64,000 nt of DNA from Agromyces atrinae (GCF_013407835.1 NZ_JACCBI010000001.1:124001-188000); one strand, 5' to 3'; shown: positions 50,222 through 59,017, numbered from the stretch's first letter. The notes: a model not told the origin generated them from the letters alone. Program-made: numbers and translations.

Positions 50222-51700
50222 CTACCAGTCGCCGCGGCGGTAGTCCTTGAGGAAGACGCCGAAGAGGTCCTCGCCCGCTTCGCCACGCACAATCGGGTCG
50301 TAGACGCGCGCCGCACCGTCGACGAGGTCGAGCGGGGCGTGGAAGCCTTCCTCGGCGAGGCGCACCTTCGTGAAGTGGGGTCGCTCGTCGGTGATCCAGC
50401 CCGTGTCGACGGCCGTCATGAGGATGCCGTCGGTCTCGAACATCTCGCGCGCACTCGTGCGGGTGAGCATGTTGAGTGCGGCCTTCGCCATGTTGGTGTG
50501 CGGGTGGCCGGGGCCCTTGTAGCCGCGTCCGAAGACGCCCTCCATCGCCGAGACGTTGACGACGTACGTGCGACGCGCGGGAGAGGCCGCGAGAGCGGCG
50601 CGCAGCCGCGAGACGAGCAGGAAGGGCGCGGTCATGTTCGCGAGTTGCACCTCGAGCATCTCGAGCGGCTCGACCTGGTCGACCGACTGCGTCCAGCTGT
50701 TGATGTGGTTCTCGTCGGGCACGAGGCCGCCGGCGTCGATCGCGGTGCCGGCGGCGAGTCGTTCGAGCGATGACGATCCTGCCGCCATCGCTTCGGCGGT
50801 CAGTTCCTCGGCCGTGCGCGCCGCCGAGGCGAGGATCGGGTGCGCCGACACCGACTGCGCGAGGGCGAGCGGGTGGGCGTCGTTCGTGTGACCGAAGGTC
50901 AGCAGTTGGGGGAGCGGCCCGTCGGGCAGCGGAGCGAGCTCGGCATCGACGAGCGGCTTGTATGCGCCGGCCGAGCGGCGAACCGTCTGTGCGGCGTTGT
51001 TGATGAGGATGTCGAGGGGGCCCGCTGCGGCCACGGCGTCGGTCAGCCCGATGACCTGCGCCGGGTCGCGGAGGTCGATGCCGACGACGGTGAGGCGATC
51101 GATCCACTCGGCGCTGTCGGGCAGTGCCGAGAAGCGGCGCACGGCGTCGCGGGGGAAGCGGGTGGTGATCGTCGTGTGGGCGCCGTCACGCAGCAGGCGC
51201 AGCGCGATGTACATGCCGATCTTCGCGCGCCCGCCGGTGAGCAGGGCGCGGCGACCCGTGAGGTCGGTGCGCGCATCACGCTTGGCGTGGCTCATCGCCG
51301 CGCAGTCGGGGCACAGCTGGTGGTAGAACGCATCCACCGTCGTGTAGTGCTGCTTGCAGATGTAACAGGCGCGCGACTTGAGCAGCTCGCCGGCGACCGG
51401 GGCGGCAGTCCGCACGGCGAGCGGGATGCCGCGGGTCTCGTCGTCGATTCGGTCTGGGGCGCCCGTGGCGGTCGCGGCGATGACGGCGCGATCGGCGTCG
51501 GCGACGCGCTGACGCTTCGCGGTGCGCGAGCGGCGCTTGACCTCTTTGTACATCTTGCCGGTCTGGCGTCGGAGCGCGATGTATGCGGGATCGTCGTGAT
51601 CGAGATCGGCGGTCGCCTCGATCACGCGCAGGGCGATCTCGAGCTCTGCGGGGTCGATGGTCGTCGGCACAGTGGTCGGCTCAGGCGTCGTTTCGGGCAC
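50222..51700 (-). CDS. SDR-fold protein with N-terminal helical domain and zinc ribbon, catalytic Tyr missing
   Basis: 492 residues, GTG at 51700. Residues 15-100 are helical and basic. A ribbon with Cys112, Cys115, Cys130 and Cys133 (CYICKQ and CPDCAA) follows. From 150 the chain is a short-chain dehydrogenase: TGGRAKIGMYIALRL nucleotide loop and ILINNAAQTV. Ser384 is in NVSAMEG, but the YxxxK pair reads Thr402-NMA-Lys406, so the usual proton donor is replaced. A long insert (250-340) lies after the NNAA motif. The fold is clear, but ordinary oxidoreductase activity is doubtful. A TAGAAT hexamer lies five bases before the GTG. Confidence 0.75.
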   Translation of the reverse strand: MPETTPEPTTVPTTIDPAELEIALRVIEATADLDHDDPAYIALRRQTGKMYKEVKRRSRTAKRQRVADADRAVIAATATGAPDRIDDETRGIPLAVRTAAPVAGELLKSRACYICKQHYTTVDAFYHQLCPDCAAMSHAKRDARTDLTGRRALLTGGRAKIGMYIALRLLRDGAHTTITTRFPRDAVRRFSALPDSAEWIDRLTVVGIDLRDPAQVIGLTDAVAAAGPLDILINNAAQTVRRSAGAYKPLVDAELAPLPDGPLPQLLTFGHTNDAHPLALAQSVSAHPILASAARTAEELTAEAMAAGSSSLERLAAGTAIDAGGLVPDENHINSWTQSVDQVEPLEMLEVQLANMTAPFLLVSRLRAALAASPARRTYVVNVSAMEGVFGRGYKGPGHPHTNMAKAALNMLTRTSAREMFETDGILMTAVDTGWITDERPHFTKVRLAEEGFHAPLDLVDGAARVYDPIVRGEAGEDLFGVFLKDYRRGDW

Positions 51701-51774
51701 GGGAGATTCTATCGATTCTGGTCTCGGGCCTCGTGGGGCCGCGGGGAACGGGTCGCCGGGTATCCACCGGCGTT

Positions 51775-51816
51775 AAAACGCGAGTGTCGGCCCGCCTGAG
51801 CGGGCCGACACTCGCG
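51775..51816 (-). terminator. Rho-independent terminator of the nucleotidyltransferase gene
   Basis: Perfect 17-base-pair stem (51779-51795 with 51800-51816) with a four-base loop. Read on the minus strand it is followed by TTTT (51778-51775). This is the only hairpin in the window with a clear T run. Confidence 0.88.
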
Positions 51817-51835
51817 CACGAATGCGGTACTCGAC

Positions 51836-52528
51836 CTAGACGAACAGGTTGGCCCGTTCGAGGTCTTCCGCGAAGTCGATCTCGATCGCGTAGAGGTCGG
51901 AGACATCCATCGGCTCGACGAGGATGCGGTCCTTCTCGATCGCGAGCTCGAGGCCGCGCTCGAAGTAGTCCTGGTCGCCGACCTGAGCGAGGTGGCGCAT
52001 GAGGATGCCCTTGTCGCGGCTCGAGATGTAGTTGATGCCGACGGCCTCGCCGAGACCGCCCTTGACGGTCTTCGAGAGCTCCTTGATGTAGCCCTCGGCG
52101 CTCGTCGTGTACTTGACCTCTTCGTCGGAGACCTTCGAGGTGTTGACGGTCACGAACGACTGGTCGCGTGCGATGAGGGCGACGGCGCGGTCGAGGATGC
52201 GCGGGTCGAAGACGACGTCGCCGTTCATCCACAGCACGCCGCCCGCGGGGGAGGCCTGCAGGGCGCGCAGGAGGCTCTTCGAGGTGTTGGTCTGGTCGTA
52301 CTCTTCGTTGTAGACGAAGGATGCCTGCGGGAACGCCTCGATGATGTGCTCGAGCTTGTAGCCGACGACGATGGTGACGCTCGCGTTGCGACCGAACGCG
52401 TGGGCGACGTTGTCGAACTGCTGGCCCATGATGGTGCGGCCGTCGCTCAGCTCGGTCAGCGGCTTCGGCAAGGAACGACCCAGGCGACTGCCCATTCCGG
52501 CGGCCAGGATGACGATCTGCGTGCTCAC
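51836..52528 (-). CDS. Sugar/phosphocholine-type nucleotidyltransferase (LicC-like)
   Basis: 230 residues from the GTG at 52528, with TGAGGAG upstream; longer readings have no ribosome site and skip the fold's first strand. Nucleotidyltransferase start IVILAAGMGSRLGRSLPKPL, then VVGYKLEHI, FVYNEEYDQTNTSKSLL and WMNGDVVFDP, which match the phosphocholine cytidylyltransferase-like family. It probably makes a CDP- or UDP-activated unit for the envelope polymer, plausibly the donor for the CDP-alcohol phosphotransferase at 39768-40589. About 300 bases upstream (to 52826) hold no other gene that I can see. Confidence 0.8.
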   Translation of the reverse strand: MSTQIVILAAGMGSRLGRSLPKPLTELSDGRTIMGQQFDNVAHAFGRNASVTIVVGYKLEHIIEAFPQASFVYNEEYDQTNTSKSLLRALQASPAGGVLWMNGDVVFDPRILDRAVALIARDQSFVTVNTSKVSDEEVKYTTSAEGYIKELSKTVKGGLGEAVGINYISSRDKGILMRHLAQVGDQDYFERGLELAIEKDRILVEPMDVSDLYAIEIDFAEDLERANLFV

Positions 52529-52814
52529 GGTACTCCTCAGTTCTGGGCGGGTTCGTCGTGGTCGGTGGCGCTCGTCGCCTCTCTTAACCGAACGTTCACC
52601 CGCAAGTTCACGTATGGACACTCCGTTATGCCGTGGCCAGACTACCGGGAGGGCCACGGTGCACGCCAGATGAACGGATGACCGTAGTTGTTTCGTGATG
52701 AGTCACTCAGTCGACTCCCAGGATACGTTGCGCTTCCCGCTGATGGCGCGGATCCTTGTCGGGGAGGTCCCCGAATCATCCCTGAGAGGGATGGGGAGGG
52801 GTGGGCCCGGTTGG

Positions 52815-52820
52815 TAGGTT
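52815..52820 (+). promoter_or_regulatory. -10 hexamer TAGGTT of a leaderless promoter
   Basis: Six bases before the GTG at 52827. Confidence 0.55.
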
Positions 52821-52826
52821 GGACAC

Positions 52827-54791
52827 GTGACTTCCGCTTCGCGCTCCCCTCAGAACGACGAACGAGCCGAAGACTCTGCTGCCCCCACACCGGGGGCCAC
52901 TCCGCGGAAGCCGCGATCGACGACTCCGCGGGCCAAGACGGCCGTGCGATCCGCCGCCGCTGCCCGGGCTGCCGCTCAACGCGCGGAGTCGACATCGGCC
53001 TCGGCGAACGACGACCCGACCCCCGATTCATCGACGGATGACGCGGGCTCGACGTCATCCACCCGATCGACGGCGTCGCGAGCGGCGTCGACGTCGGCGG
53101 CATCGAAGCGCACGACGGCGGCGAAGTCCTCCACCGCGGCGAAGACGACCACGAAGCGCACGACGACCGCTGCGAAGACGGCTGCCTCCAAGACCGCGGC
53201 GTCCAAGACGGCTGCCTCGAAGACCGCGGCATCGAAGACGACGGCCGCGCGATCGACGGCGGCGAAGACCGCCGCGGCGAAGGCTGCAGGCTCGGCGCCC
53301 GCCCAGCCGCGCCCGACGGCGGCCAGGAAGCCGGCAGCCGCGCGCCCCGCCGCGAAGAAGAGCCCGACGGTCGCCGCCGAACTCGTCACCGAGACGACGG
53401 CCGCGGAGCGCTCGGCGCCCACTGCCGACGACATCGACCCGATCGTGGAGGTCGTCGAGACGCCGACGTCGCAGGCAGCGCCGCAGGACTCGGTGGCGCC
53501 GAGCTCTCCCGAAGCCGAAGCAGAGCCTCAGGCCGAGCCGACCGCTTCCGAGCAGGCCCCGGAAGAAGCGGTCGAGCCGGCCCCGGAAGACGTCGCCGAG
53601 CCCGCCGAATCGGCCGAACCCGCCGAATCCGCCGAATCCGCCGAGCCTGTTGAATCGGCCGAGCCCGCCGAACCGGACGATGCCGCTGAGCCGGCCGACG
53701 ACCCCGATGACTACTTCGAGGTCATCCCTCCCGCCGAGCCGCTCGCCGCTGAAGACAGCGCTGAGGCCGACGACGTCGACATCGAGATCGAGATCGTCGA
53801 CGCGGCCGACGACGAGCTGATCGTCGACGTCATCCCTCCCTCCACAGTTCAGGTTGGCGCCGAGCCCGCGACCGACGTCGAGTCGCTGCTCGAGCAGTTC
53901 TCCGATCCCGACGCGAACGACGGCGCGATCGCCGACGAGCCCGTCGCGGCACCCGTCGCTCGGGCACCGCGCACGCCCAAGAAGCGTCGGCCGAGCACTC
54001 GCACCGTGCGCGTCGCTCCGCCGGCGACCGCCCCCGTCGTGCTCGACATCGACTCGATCGTCAAGCGCTACGGCGATAAGACCGCGGTCGACGGCGTGAG
54101 CCTCCAGGTGCGCGAGGGCTCGTTCTACGGAATCGTCGGTCCGAACGGCGCGGGCAAGACGACGTCGCTCTCGATCATCACCGGTCTTCTCCGCCCCGAC
54201 TCCGGCGCCGTCCACGTGCGCGGAATCGACGTGTGGAAGAAGCCGCGCGACGCGAAGCGCGCCACGGGCGTCCTTCCCGACCGCCTCCGTCTCTTCGACC
54301 GGCTCACCGGCTCACAGCTCCTCTACTACTCGGGCGTGCTGCGTGGCCTCGATCCGCGCACGGTGCGCGCTCGGAGCGCCGACCTCGCGACGGCGCTCGG
54401 CCTCGAGGACGCGGTCGATCGACTCGTCGCCGATTACTCGGCGGGCATGACCAAGAAGATCGCCCTCGCGTGCGCGATGATCCACTCGCCGCGCCTGCTC
54501 GTGCTCGACGAGCCGTTCGAGTCCGTCGACCCCGTGTCGGCGGCGAACGTCATCGAGATCCTCGAGCGTTACGTCGACGGCGGCGGCACCGTCGTGCTCT
54601 CGAGCCACGGCATGGAACTCATCGAGCGGGTCTGCGACAGCGTCGCGATCATCGTCGAGGGCAAGGTGCTCGCATCCGGCACCCTCGACGAGGTGCGGGG
54701 TAAGGGCACGCTCGAAGATCGATTCGTCGAGCTCGCGGGCGGACGCAAGGCAGCGGAGGGCATGGAGTGGTTGCACAGCTTCTCCGACTGA
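52827..54791 (+). CDS. ABC transporter ATPase with long histone-H1-like and acidic N-terminal region
   Basis: 654 residues, more than twice the normal ABC ATPase. Residues 1-180 are Ala/Thr/Ser/Lys-rich with four KTAAS repeats (117-136), as in histone H1 and actinobacterial HupB tails. Residues 190-375 are strongly acidic with PAESAEP-type repeats. A short basic bridge (TPKKRRPSTRT) leads to a complete ABC domain from about 408: Walker A VGPNGAGKTTS (Gly438), the degenerate signature DYSAGMTKKIAL, Walker B LLVLDEPFESVDP and the H-loop LSSHGM. It works with the permease that overlaps its 3' end. The basic tail could bind DNA, RNA or an anionic polymer; no precedent is known to me. Confidence 0.85.
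   Translation: MTSASRSPQNDERAEDSAAPTPGATPRKPRSTTPRAKTAVRSAAAARAAAQRAESTSASANDDPTPDSSTDDAGSTSSTRSTASRAASTSAASKRTTAAKSSTAAKTTTKRTTTAAKTAASKTAASKTAASKTAASKTTAARSTAAKTAAAKAAGSAPAQPRPTAARKPAAARPAAKKSPTVAAELVTETTAAERSAPTADDIDPIVEVVETPTSQAAPQDSVAPSSPEAEAEPQAEPTASEQAPEEAVEPAPEDVAEPAESAEPAESAESAEPVESAEPAEPDDAAEPADDPDDYFEVIPPAEPLAAEDSAEADDVDIEIEIVDAADDELIVDVIPPSTVQVGAEPATDVESLLEQFSDPDANDGAIADEPVAAPVARAPRTPKKRRPSTRTVRVAPPATAPVVLDIDSIVKRYGDKTAVDGVSLQVREGSFYGIVGPNGAGKTTSLSIITGLLRPDSGAVHVRGIDVWKKPRDAKRATGVLPDRLRLFDRLTGSQLLYYSGVLRGLDPRTVRARSADLATALGLEDAVDRLVADYSAGMTKKIALACAMIHSPRLLVLDEPFESVDPVSAANVIEILERYVDGGGTVVLSSHGMELIERVCDSVAIIVEGKVLASGTLDEVRGKGTLEDRFVELAGGRKAAEGMEWLHSFSD
53175..53234 (+). repeat. Four tandem 15-base units coding for KTAAS
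   Basis: Units of the form AAGACSGCKGCVTCS repeat four times in frame, alternating two synonymous versions (GGCTGCCTC and CGCGGCATC types), which suggests duplication of a 30-base pair of units. Confidence 0.8.
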
Positions 54792-56344
54792 GGCTCCAGC
54801 TTCTCGGCAATCTGTTCCGGCGCCAGATCTGGCCCGCGATCGGCATCGGCATCGGACTGCTCTACGGGCTCGCCCTCGCGGGAGCGCTCTTCCTGTTGCT
54901 CGCGTCGCTCCGTCTGTTCACCGACGTCGGACTCCTCGGCGATGTCTTCATCGTCGCGGGTTCCATCATCACCCTCGGCTTCATCGTCGCTCCCATCGCC
55001 TTCGGTGTCGACGACGCACTCGACCCGCGTCGCTTCGCGCTCTTCGGGATGCCGAACCGCACCCTGACGCTCGGGCTCGCGGTCGCCTCCCTCGTCGGCA
55101 TCCCCGCCGTCATCTTCACGATCGTGCTGCTCGGTACCGTCGTCACGTGGTCGCGCGGCCCGCTCGAGATCATCGTGGCCGTCCTCGCGGCGGCGATCAC
55201 TCTCGCCACCTGCATGCTCCTCACGCGCATCGCGAGTTCGTTCGCGTCGTTCGCCCTCTCGACGCGTCGCGCACGAGACCTCACGGGCGTGCTCGGCATC
55301 CTCCTCATCGTCCTGCTCTCGCCCGTCATCCTCGGACTCGCGACGACCGATTGGTCGCGCGACGGTGTGCGCGTGCTCGAGAACCTCGCGGGCGTGCTCG
55401 GCTGGACGCCGCTCGGAGCGATGTGGGGCTTGGCCTCCGACGCCGCGGCTGGCGCTTTCGGGCCGCTGCTCCTCCGCCTCATCGTCGCACTCGCTACTCT
55501 CGGCGCCGCGTGGCTGCTCTGGCAGGCGCTCGTCGCTCGCATGCTCGTCACCCCGGGCCGCGAGGCCGAGTCGAAGTCGTACGCGGGCCTCGGCTGGTTC
55601 GATCGACTGCCCTCCGGCCCGATGTGGGCCGTCACCGCGCGAGCGCTCACCTACTGGACGCGCGACGCCCGCTACTGGGTCTCGGTGCTCATCATCCCGA
55701 TCGCACCCATCCTCATCGTCATCCCGCTCGCCATCGCGGGCATCCCGGTCGAGTACATCGCCCTCATCCCTGTGCCGCTCATGAGCATCTTCCTCGGCTG
55801 GACGCTCCACAACGACGTCGCGTACGACTCGACGGCGATCTGGCTGCACGTCTCGTCGGGCGTGCGCGGCATCGCCGACCGCGTCGGGCGTCTCCTGCCG
55901 CTCTTCGTCGTCAGCATCATCGCCATCGCCGGTGGCTCGGTCGTCAGCGCACTCGTCCACGGCGACTGGGACATCTACCCGGCGATCGTCGGCGTGAGCA
56001 CATGTCTCCTCTTCGCCGGATTCGGGGTGAGCAGCGTCATGTCGGCGCGCTTCCCCTACCCCGTCGTGAAGCCGGGCGACAGCCCCTTCCAGCAGCCGCA
56101 GTCGTCGGGAACCCTCGCCGCGATCGTGCAGTCCGTCACCCTCCTCGCGTCGCTCGTGCTCGCCGCACCGGCCATCGCCTTCGCCGTTCTCGGGCTCCTC
56201 CAGGAAGACCCGCAGTGGTACTTCGCATCGTTCCTCGCGGGCACCGGAATCGGCCTCGTCGCCCTCATCGGCGGCATCGCGGGCGGGTCGGCGATCTACG
56301 ACCGGCGCGGCCCCGAAATGCTCGAGGCGGCTCTGCGCGCCTGA
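54767..56344 (+). CDS. ABC transporter permease partnering the H1-like ATPase
   Basis: 525 residues from a GTG at 54767, six bases after GGAGGG; it overlaps the ATPase gene by 25 bases. Twelve or so hydrophobic helices in two halves with a central cytoplasmic segment (RMLVTPGREAESKSYAGLGW) and a conserved-looking late loop (PFQQPQSSGTLAA). It resembles actinobacterial ABC-2-like permeases with duplicated halves. The transported substrate is unknown. With a single ATPase partner, the complex is probably two ATPases on one or two permeases. Confidence 0.82.
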   Translation: MVAQLLRLRLQLLGNLFRRQIWPAIGIGIGLLYGLALAGALFLLLASLRLFTDVGLLGDVFIVAGSIITLGFIVAPIAFGVDDALDPRRFALFGMPNRTLTLGLAVASLVGIPAVIFTIVLLGTVVTWSRGPLEIIVAVLAAAITLATCMLLTRIASSFASFALSTRRARDLTGVLGILLIVLLSPVILGLATTDWSRDGVRVLENLAGVLGWTPLGAMWGLASDAAAGAFGPLLLRLIVALATLGAAWLLWQALVARMLVTPGREAESKSYAGLGWFDRLPSGPMWAVTARALTYWTRDARYWVSVLIIPIAPILIVIPLAIAGIPVEYIALIPVPLMSIFLGWTLHNDVAYDSTAIWLHVSSGVRGIADRVGRLLPLFVVSIIAIAGGSVVSALVHGDWDIYPAIVGVSTCLLFAGFGVSSVMSARFPYPVVKPGDSPFQQPQSSGTLAAIVQSVTLLASLVLAAPAIAFAVLGLLQEDPQWYFASFLAGTGIGLVALIGGIAGGSAIYDRRGPEMLEAALRA

Positions 56345-56388
56345 GCGGTATGCCCGATCTCGCCGGGCTCCCACTCGCTATCGGCGCG

Positions 56389-56394
56389 TAGAAT
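56389..56394 (+). promoter_or_regulatory. -10 hexamer TAGAAT of a leaderless promoter
   Basis: Six bases before the ATG at 56401. Confidence 0.6.
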
Positions 56395-56400
56395 GACGCT

Positions 56401-56709
56401 ATGGCCGACGCACGACACCGCCCTTCCGTTCGCGTGAGCATCGCCGATCCCGGCGGACCCGACGGGCCGGGCGGCACGTCCGTCCTCGACCGCGAACTCC
56501 AGGAGCTCCTCGAGCAGGAGACCATCGAGCCGGGCGATCACGAGCGCTTCTCGCACTACGTCAAGAAAGAGAAGATCCTCGAGTCGGCGATCACGGGCAA
56601 GCCCGTCAAGGCCCTGTGCGGCAAGAAGTGGACCCCGGGTCGCGACCCCGAGAAGTTCCCCGTGTGCCCGACCTGCAAAGAGGTCTACGAGCGCATGAAG
56701 TCGGAGTGA
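56401..56709 (+). CDS. DUF3039 family small zinc-ribbon protein
   Basis: 102 residues. The core DHERFSHYVKKEKILESAIT with GKPVKALCGKKWTPGRDPEK, then VCPTCKEVYE, is characteristic of the actinobacterial DUF3039 family. Cys in LCGKKW and CPTC could bind zinc. Role unknown; the family is widely kept next to housekeeping genes, and here it precedes the convergent pncB. Confidence 0.88.
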   Translation: MADARHRPSVRVSIADPGGPDGPGGTSVLDRELQELLEQETIEPGDHERFSHYVKKEKILESAITGKPVKALCGKKWTPGRDPEKFPVCPTCKEVYERMKSE

Positions 56710-56713
56710 TCGC

Positions 56714-58036
56714 TCAGCGGTAGGTCGTCGGGATGACGGCTTCGCCGCGTCCGAGGCGGAATGCCTCGATCGGCAGTTCCTGCGTGACCGCCTCGCGGTG
56801 CGCCCGGGCACGAGCCGTACCGTCGGCACCGAGGAAGCGGGGGTCAGCCTCGCCCGCACGCATGAGCTCGACGAGCAGGGGGCGCAGGCTCGCGTCATCC
56901 GTCTCGTCTTCGGCGGCACCACCGGGGCCGTCGCCGAGCACGACGATCTCCTCGCGAGCCGTACGCGTCGAATCGAGTCGGCGGAACGCGCTCTTCCTGC
57001 CGCCGACGCTCGCCTTCTGCGCGCTCGACTTGGCGACCGCGACCCACGAGCCCGTGTCATCCGTACGCGCGACGAGCTTGTAGACCATGCCGGCCGCGGG
57101 GGAGCCCGAGCCGGTGACGACGGCCGTGCCCACGCCGTAGGAGTCGACGGGCGAGCCCGAGAGGGCGGCGATCGTGTACTCGTCGAGGTCGCTCGTCACC
57201 GTGATGCGCGTGTTGACGGCGCCGAGCGCGTCGAGTTGCTCGCGGACGGCCTGCACGACGGTCGGCAGGTCGCCCGAGTCGATGCGAACGGCCCCGAGCC
57301 CGGTGCCCGCGACCTTCACCGCGAGGTCGACGCCCTTCTCGATGTCGTAGGTGTCGACGAGGAGCGTCGTTCCAGGACCGAACGCGTCGACCTGGGCACG
57401 GAACGCCTGCTCCTCCGAGTCGTGCAGGAGGGTGAAGGCGTGCGCTGCCGTGCCCATCGTGGGGATTCCCCATGTGCGGCCGGCCTCGAGGTTGCTCGTC
57501 GCGTCGAACCCGGCGATGTACGCGGCGCGCGCCGCGGCGACGGCCGAGCGTTCGTTGGTGCGGCGAGACCCCATCTCGGCGATCGGTCGGCCGAGGGCGA
57601 CGGATGCCATGCGCGACGCCGCGCTCGCGACCGAGGCGTCATAGTTCAGGACGCTCAGGATGAGGGTCTCGAGCACGACGCCCTCGGCGAAGCTCGACTC
57701 GACCGTGAGGAGGGGCGATCCGGGGAAGTACGCCTCACCCTCGGCGTAGCCCCACACGTCGCCGCTGAAGCGGTAGTCGGCGAGCCAGTCGAGGGTCTCC
57801 GGCCGAACGACCGCGTTTGTCCGCAGCCACTCGAGCTCGTCGTCGCCGAAGCGGTAGTCGGCGATGAGCTGGAGCAGCCGGCCCGTACCCGCGACGATGC
57901 CGTAGCGACGCCCGTCGGGCAGTCGTCGCGCGAACGCCTCGAAGACGCTGTCGCGATGCGCGGCTCCGCTCTGCAGAGCGGCATCCACCATCGTGAGCTC
58001 ATAGCGGTCGGTGAGAAGGGCGGTTGAACCGGTCAC
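56714..58036 (-). CDS. pncB: Nicotinate phosphoribosyltransferase
   Basis: 440 residues, GTG six bases after a -10 hexamer. Catalyses the first step of NAD salvage, nicotinate plus PRPP to nicotinate mononucleotide. Signature regions: LTDRYELTMVDAAL at the start, GSRRTNERSAVAAARAAYI, GIPTMGTAAHAFTLLHDSE with the phosphorylated His of the family, TTLLVDTYDIEKGVD and VRIDSGDLPTV. The C-terminus carries an extra region with RAGEADPRFLG, as in other actinobacterial members. Confidence 0.93.
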   Translation of the reverse strand: MTGSTALLTDRYELTMVDAALQSGAAHRDSVFEAFARRLPDGRRYGIVAGTGRLLQLIADYRFGDDELEWLRTNAVVRPETLDWLADYRFSGDVWGYAEGEAYFPGSPLLTVESSFAEGVVLETLILSVLNYDASVASAASRMASVALGRPIAEMGSRRTNERSAVAAARAAYIAGFDATSNLEAGRTWGIPTMGTAAHAFTLLHDSEEQAFRAQVDAFGPGTTLLVDTYDIEKGVDLAVKVAGTGLGAVRIDSGDLPTVVQAVREQLDALGAVNTRITVTSDLDEYTIAALSGSPVDSYGVGTAVVTGSGSPAAGMVYKLVARTDDTGSWVAVAKSSAQKASVGGRKSAFRRLDSTRTAREEIVVLGDGPGGAAEDETDDASLRPLLVELMRAGEADPRFLGADGTARARAHREAVTQELPIEAFRLGRGEAVIPTTYR

Positions 58037-58042
58037 GCGGTC

Positions 58043-58048
58043 AGCCTA
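58043..58048 (-). promoter_or_regulatory. -10 hexamer TAGGCT of a leaderless promoter
   Basis: Minus strand; six bases to the GTG at 58036. Confidence 0.6.
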
Positions 58049-58056
58049 CTGGCAGC

Positions 58057-58956
58057 TCATGCGGGCGCGCCGGGAGTGCCGAGCGGCGCGAGCGGCGGAG
58101 GCGGTGCCTTCTCGGGCGGGGGAGTGCCGCGGAGGACGACGATGACGTTGCTGACGCTCACGAGCGTGAGGCCGATGATCTGCGTGAGCGTGAGCGCCTG
58201 GCCGAGGATGACGAGGCCCGCGAGCGCGGCTGCGGCGGGATGGATGCTCTGGAGCACCCCGAAGGTCTGGCGACGGATGACGCGGAGGACGAGAAGGTCG
58301 AGCGAGTAGGGCAGGGCCGACGAGAGCGTGCCGACGGCGAGGCCGATGAGCGCGACATGAGCGAGCTCGCTTGGGCTCACCCCGAGCAGAGCGATCACGA
58401 GGAAGGGAGCGGTGACGAGGGCCGCGACGATGCTCGCGATCGCCGTGCCCTGGATGCCGGGCAGGCTCTTCCCCGCACGCTGGCTGAAGACGATGTAGCC
58501 CGCCCACGCGGCTCCTGCGGTGAGCCCGAGGAGCACTCCGAGCAGATCGATGCCCCAGACGCTCCCCGTCAGGAGCACGACGCCGAGCCCGGCGAGGGCG
58601 GCGCACGCGAGGTCGCTGCGGCGGCGAGAGCCGAGGAGGGCGAGCGTGAGCGGCCCGAGGAACTCAAGGGTCACGGCGAGACCCAGCCCGATGCGCTCGA
58701 CGGCGGCGTAGAGCGACAGGTTCATCACGATGAGGGTGATGCCGAGGAGCAGTGCGGGGCGCGCAGCCGATGACACGAGCGTGCGCGGCGTCGGCCGGGC
58801 GATGCCGATGAGCACGACGGCCGAGACCGCCTGACGCAGGGCGACGACTCCTGCGGGCCCGAGGAGGGGGAAGAGGGTCGCTCCGAGGGCCGCGCCGATC
58901 TGCACCGACACGGCGCTCACGACGACCGCGCTCGCGGCGATCTTCTGACTCCTCAT
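58057..58956 (-). CDS. EamA-family membrane exporter (RhtA-like)
   Basis: 299 residues with ten predicted helices arranged as two EamA repeats. Helix 1 has VVVSAVSVQIGAALGATLFP, and the second repeat contains ALPYSLDLLVLRVIRRQTFG and HPAAAALAGLVILGQ, typical of the RhtA/YedA threonine-homoserine exporter group. The start has a -10 hexamer six bases upstream. It is divergent from a LysR regulator gene 67 bases away, a common control arrangement, so that regulator probably senses the exported compound. Confidence 0.88.
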   Translation of the reverse strand: MRSQKIAASAVVVSAVSVQIGAALGATLFPLLGPAGVVALRQAVSAVVLIGIARPTPRTLVSSAARPALLLGITLIVMNLSLYAAVERIGLGLAVTLEFLGPLTLALLGSRRRSDLACAALAGLGVVLLTGSVWGIDLLGVLLGLTAGAAWAGYIVFSQRAGKSLPGIQGTAIASIVAALVTAPFLVIALLGVSPSELAHVALIGLAVGTLSSALPYSLDLLVLRVIRRQTFGVLQSIHPAAAALAGLVILGQALTLTQIIGLTLVSVSNVIVVLRGTPPPEKAPPPPLAPLGTPGAPA

Positions 58957-58962
58957 GCGCTC

Positions 58963-59017
58963 ACGGTAGAACCGATTGGCGTCGCTGAGAAATGCAATCT
59001 CGACCCATTGATACGCT
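58963..59017. promoter_or_regulatory. Divergent leaderless promoters with a candidate LysR site
   Basis: Minus-strand -10 TACCGT (58963-58968) ends six bases before the exporter ATG; plus-strand -10 TACGCT (59012-59017) ends six bases before the LysR ATG. Between them GATTG (58974-58978) and CAATC (58995-58999) form an inverted repeat that could be the LysR binding site covering both -35 regions. Confidence 0.5.
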
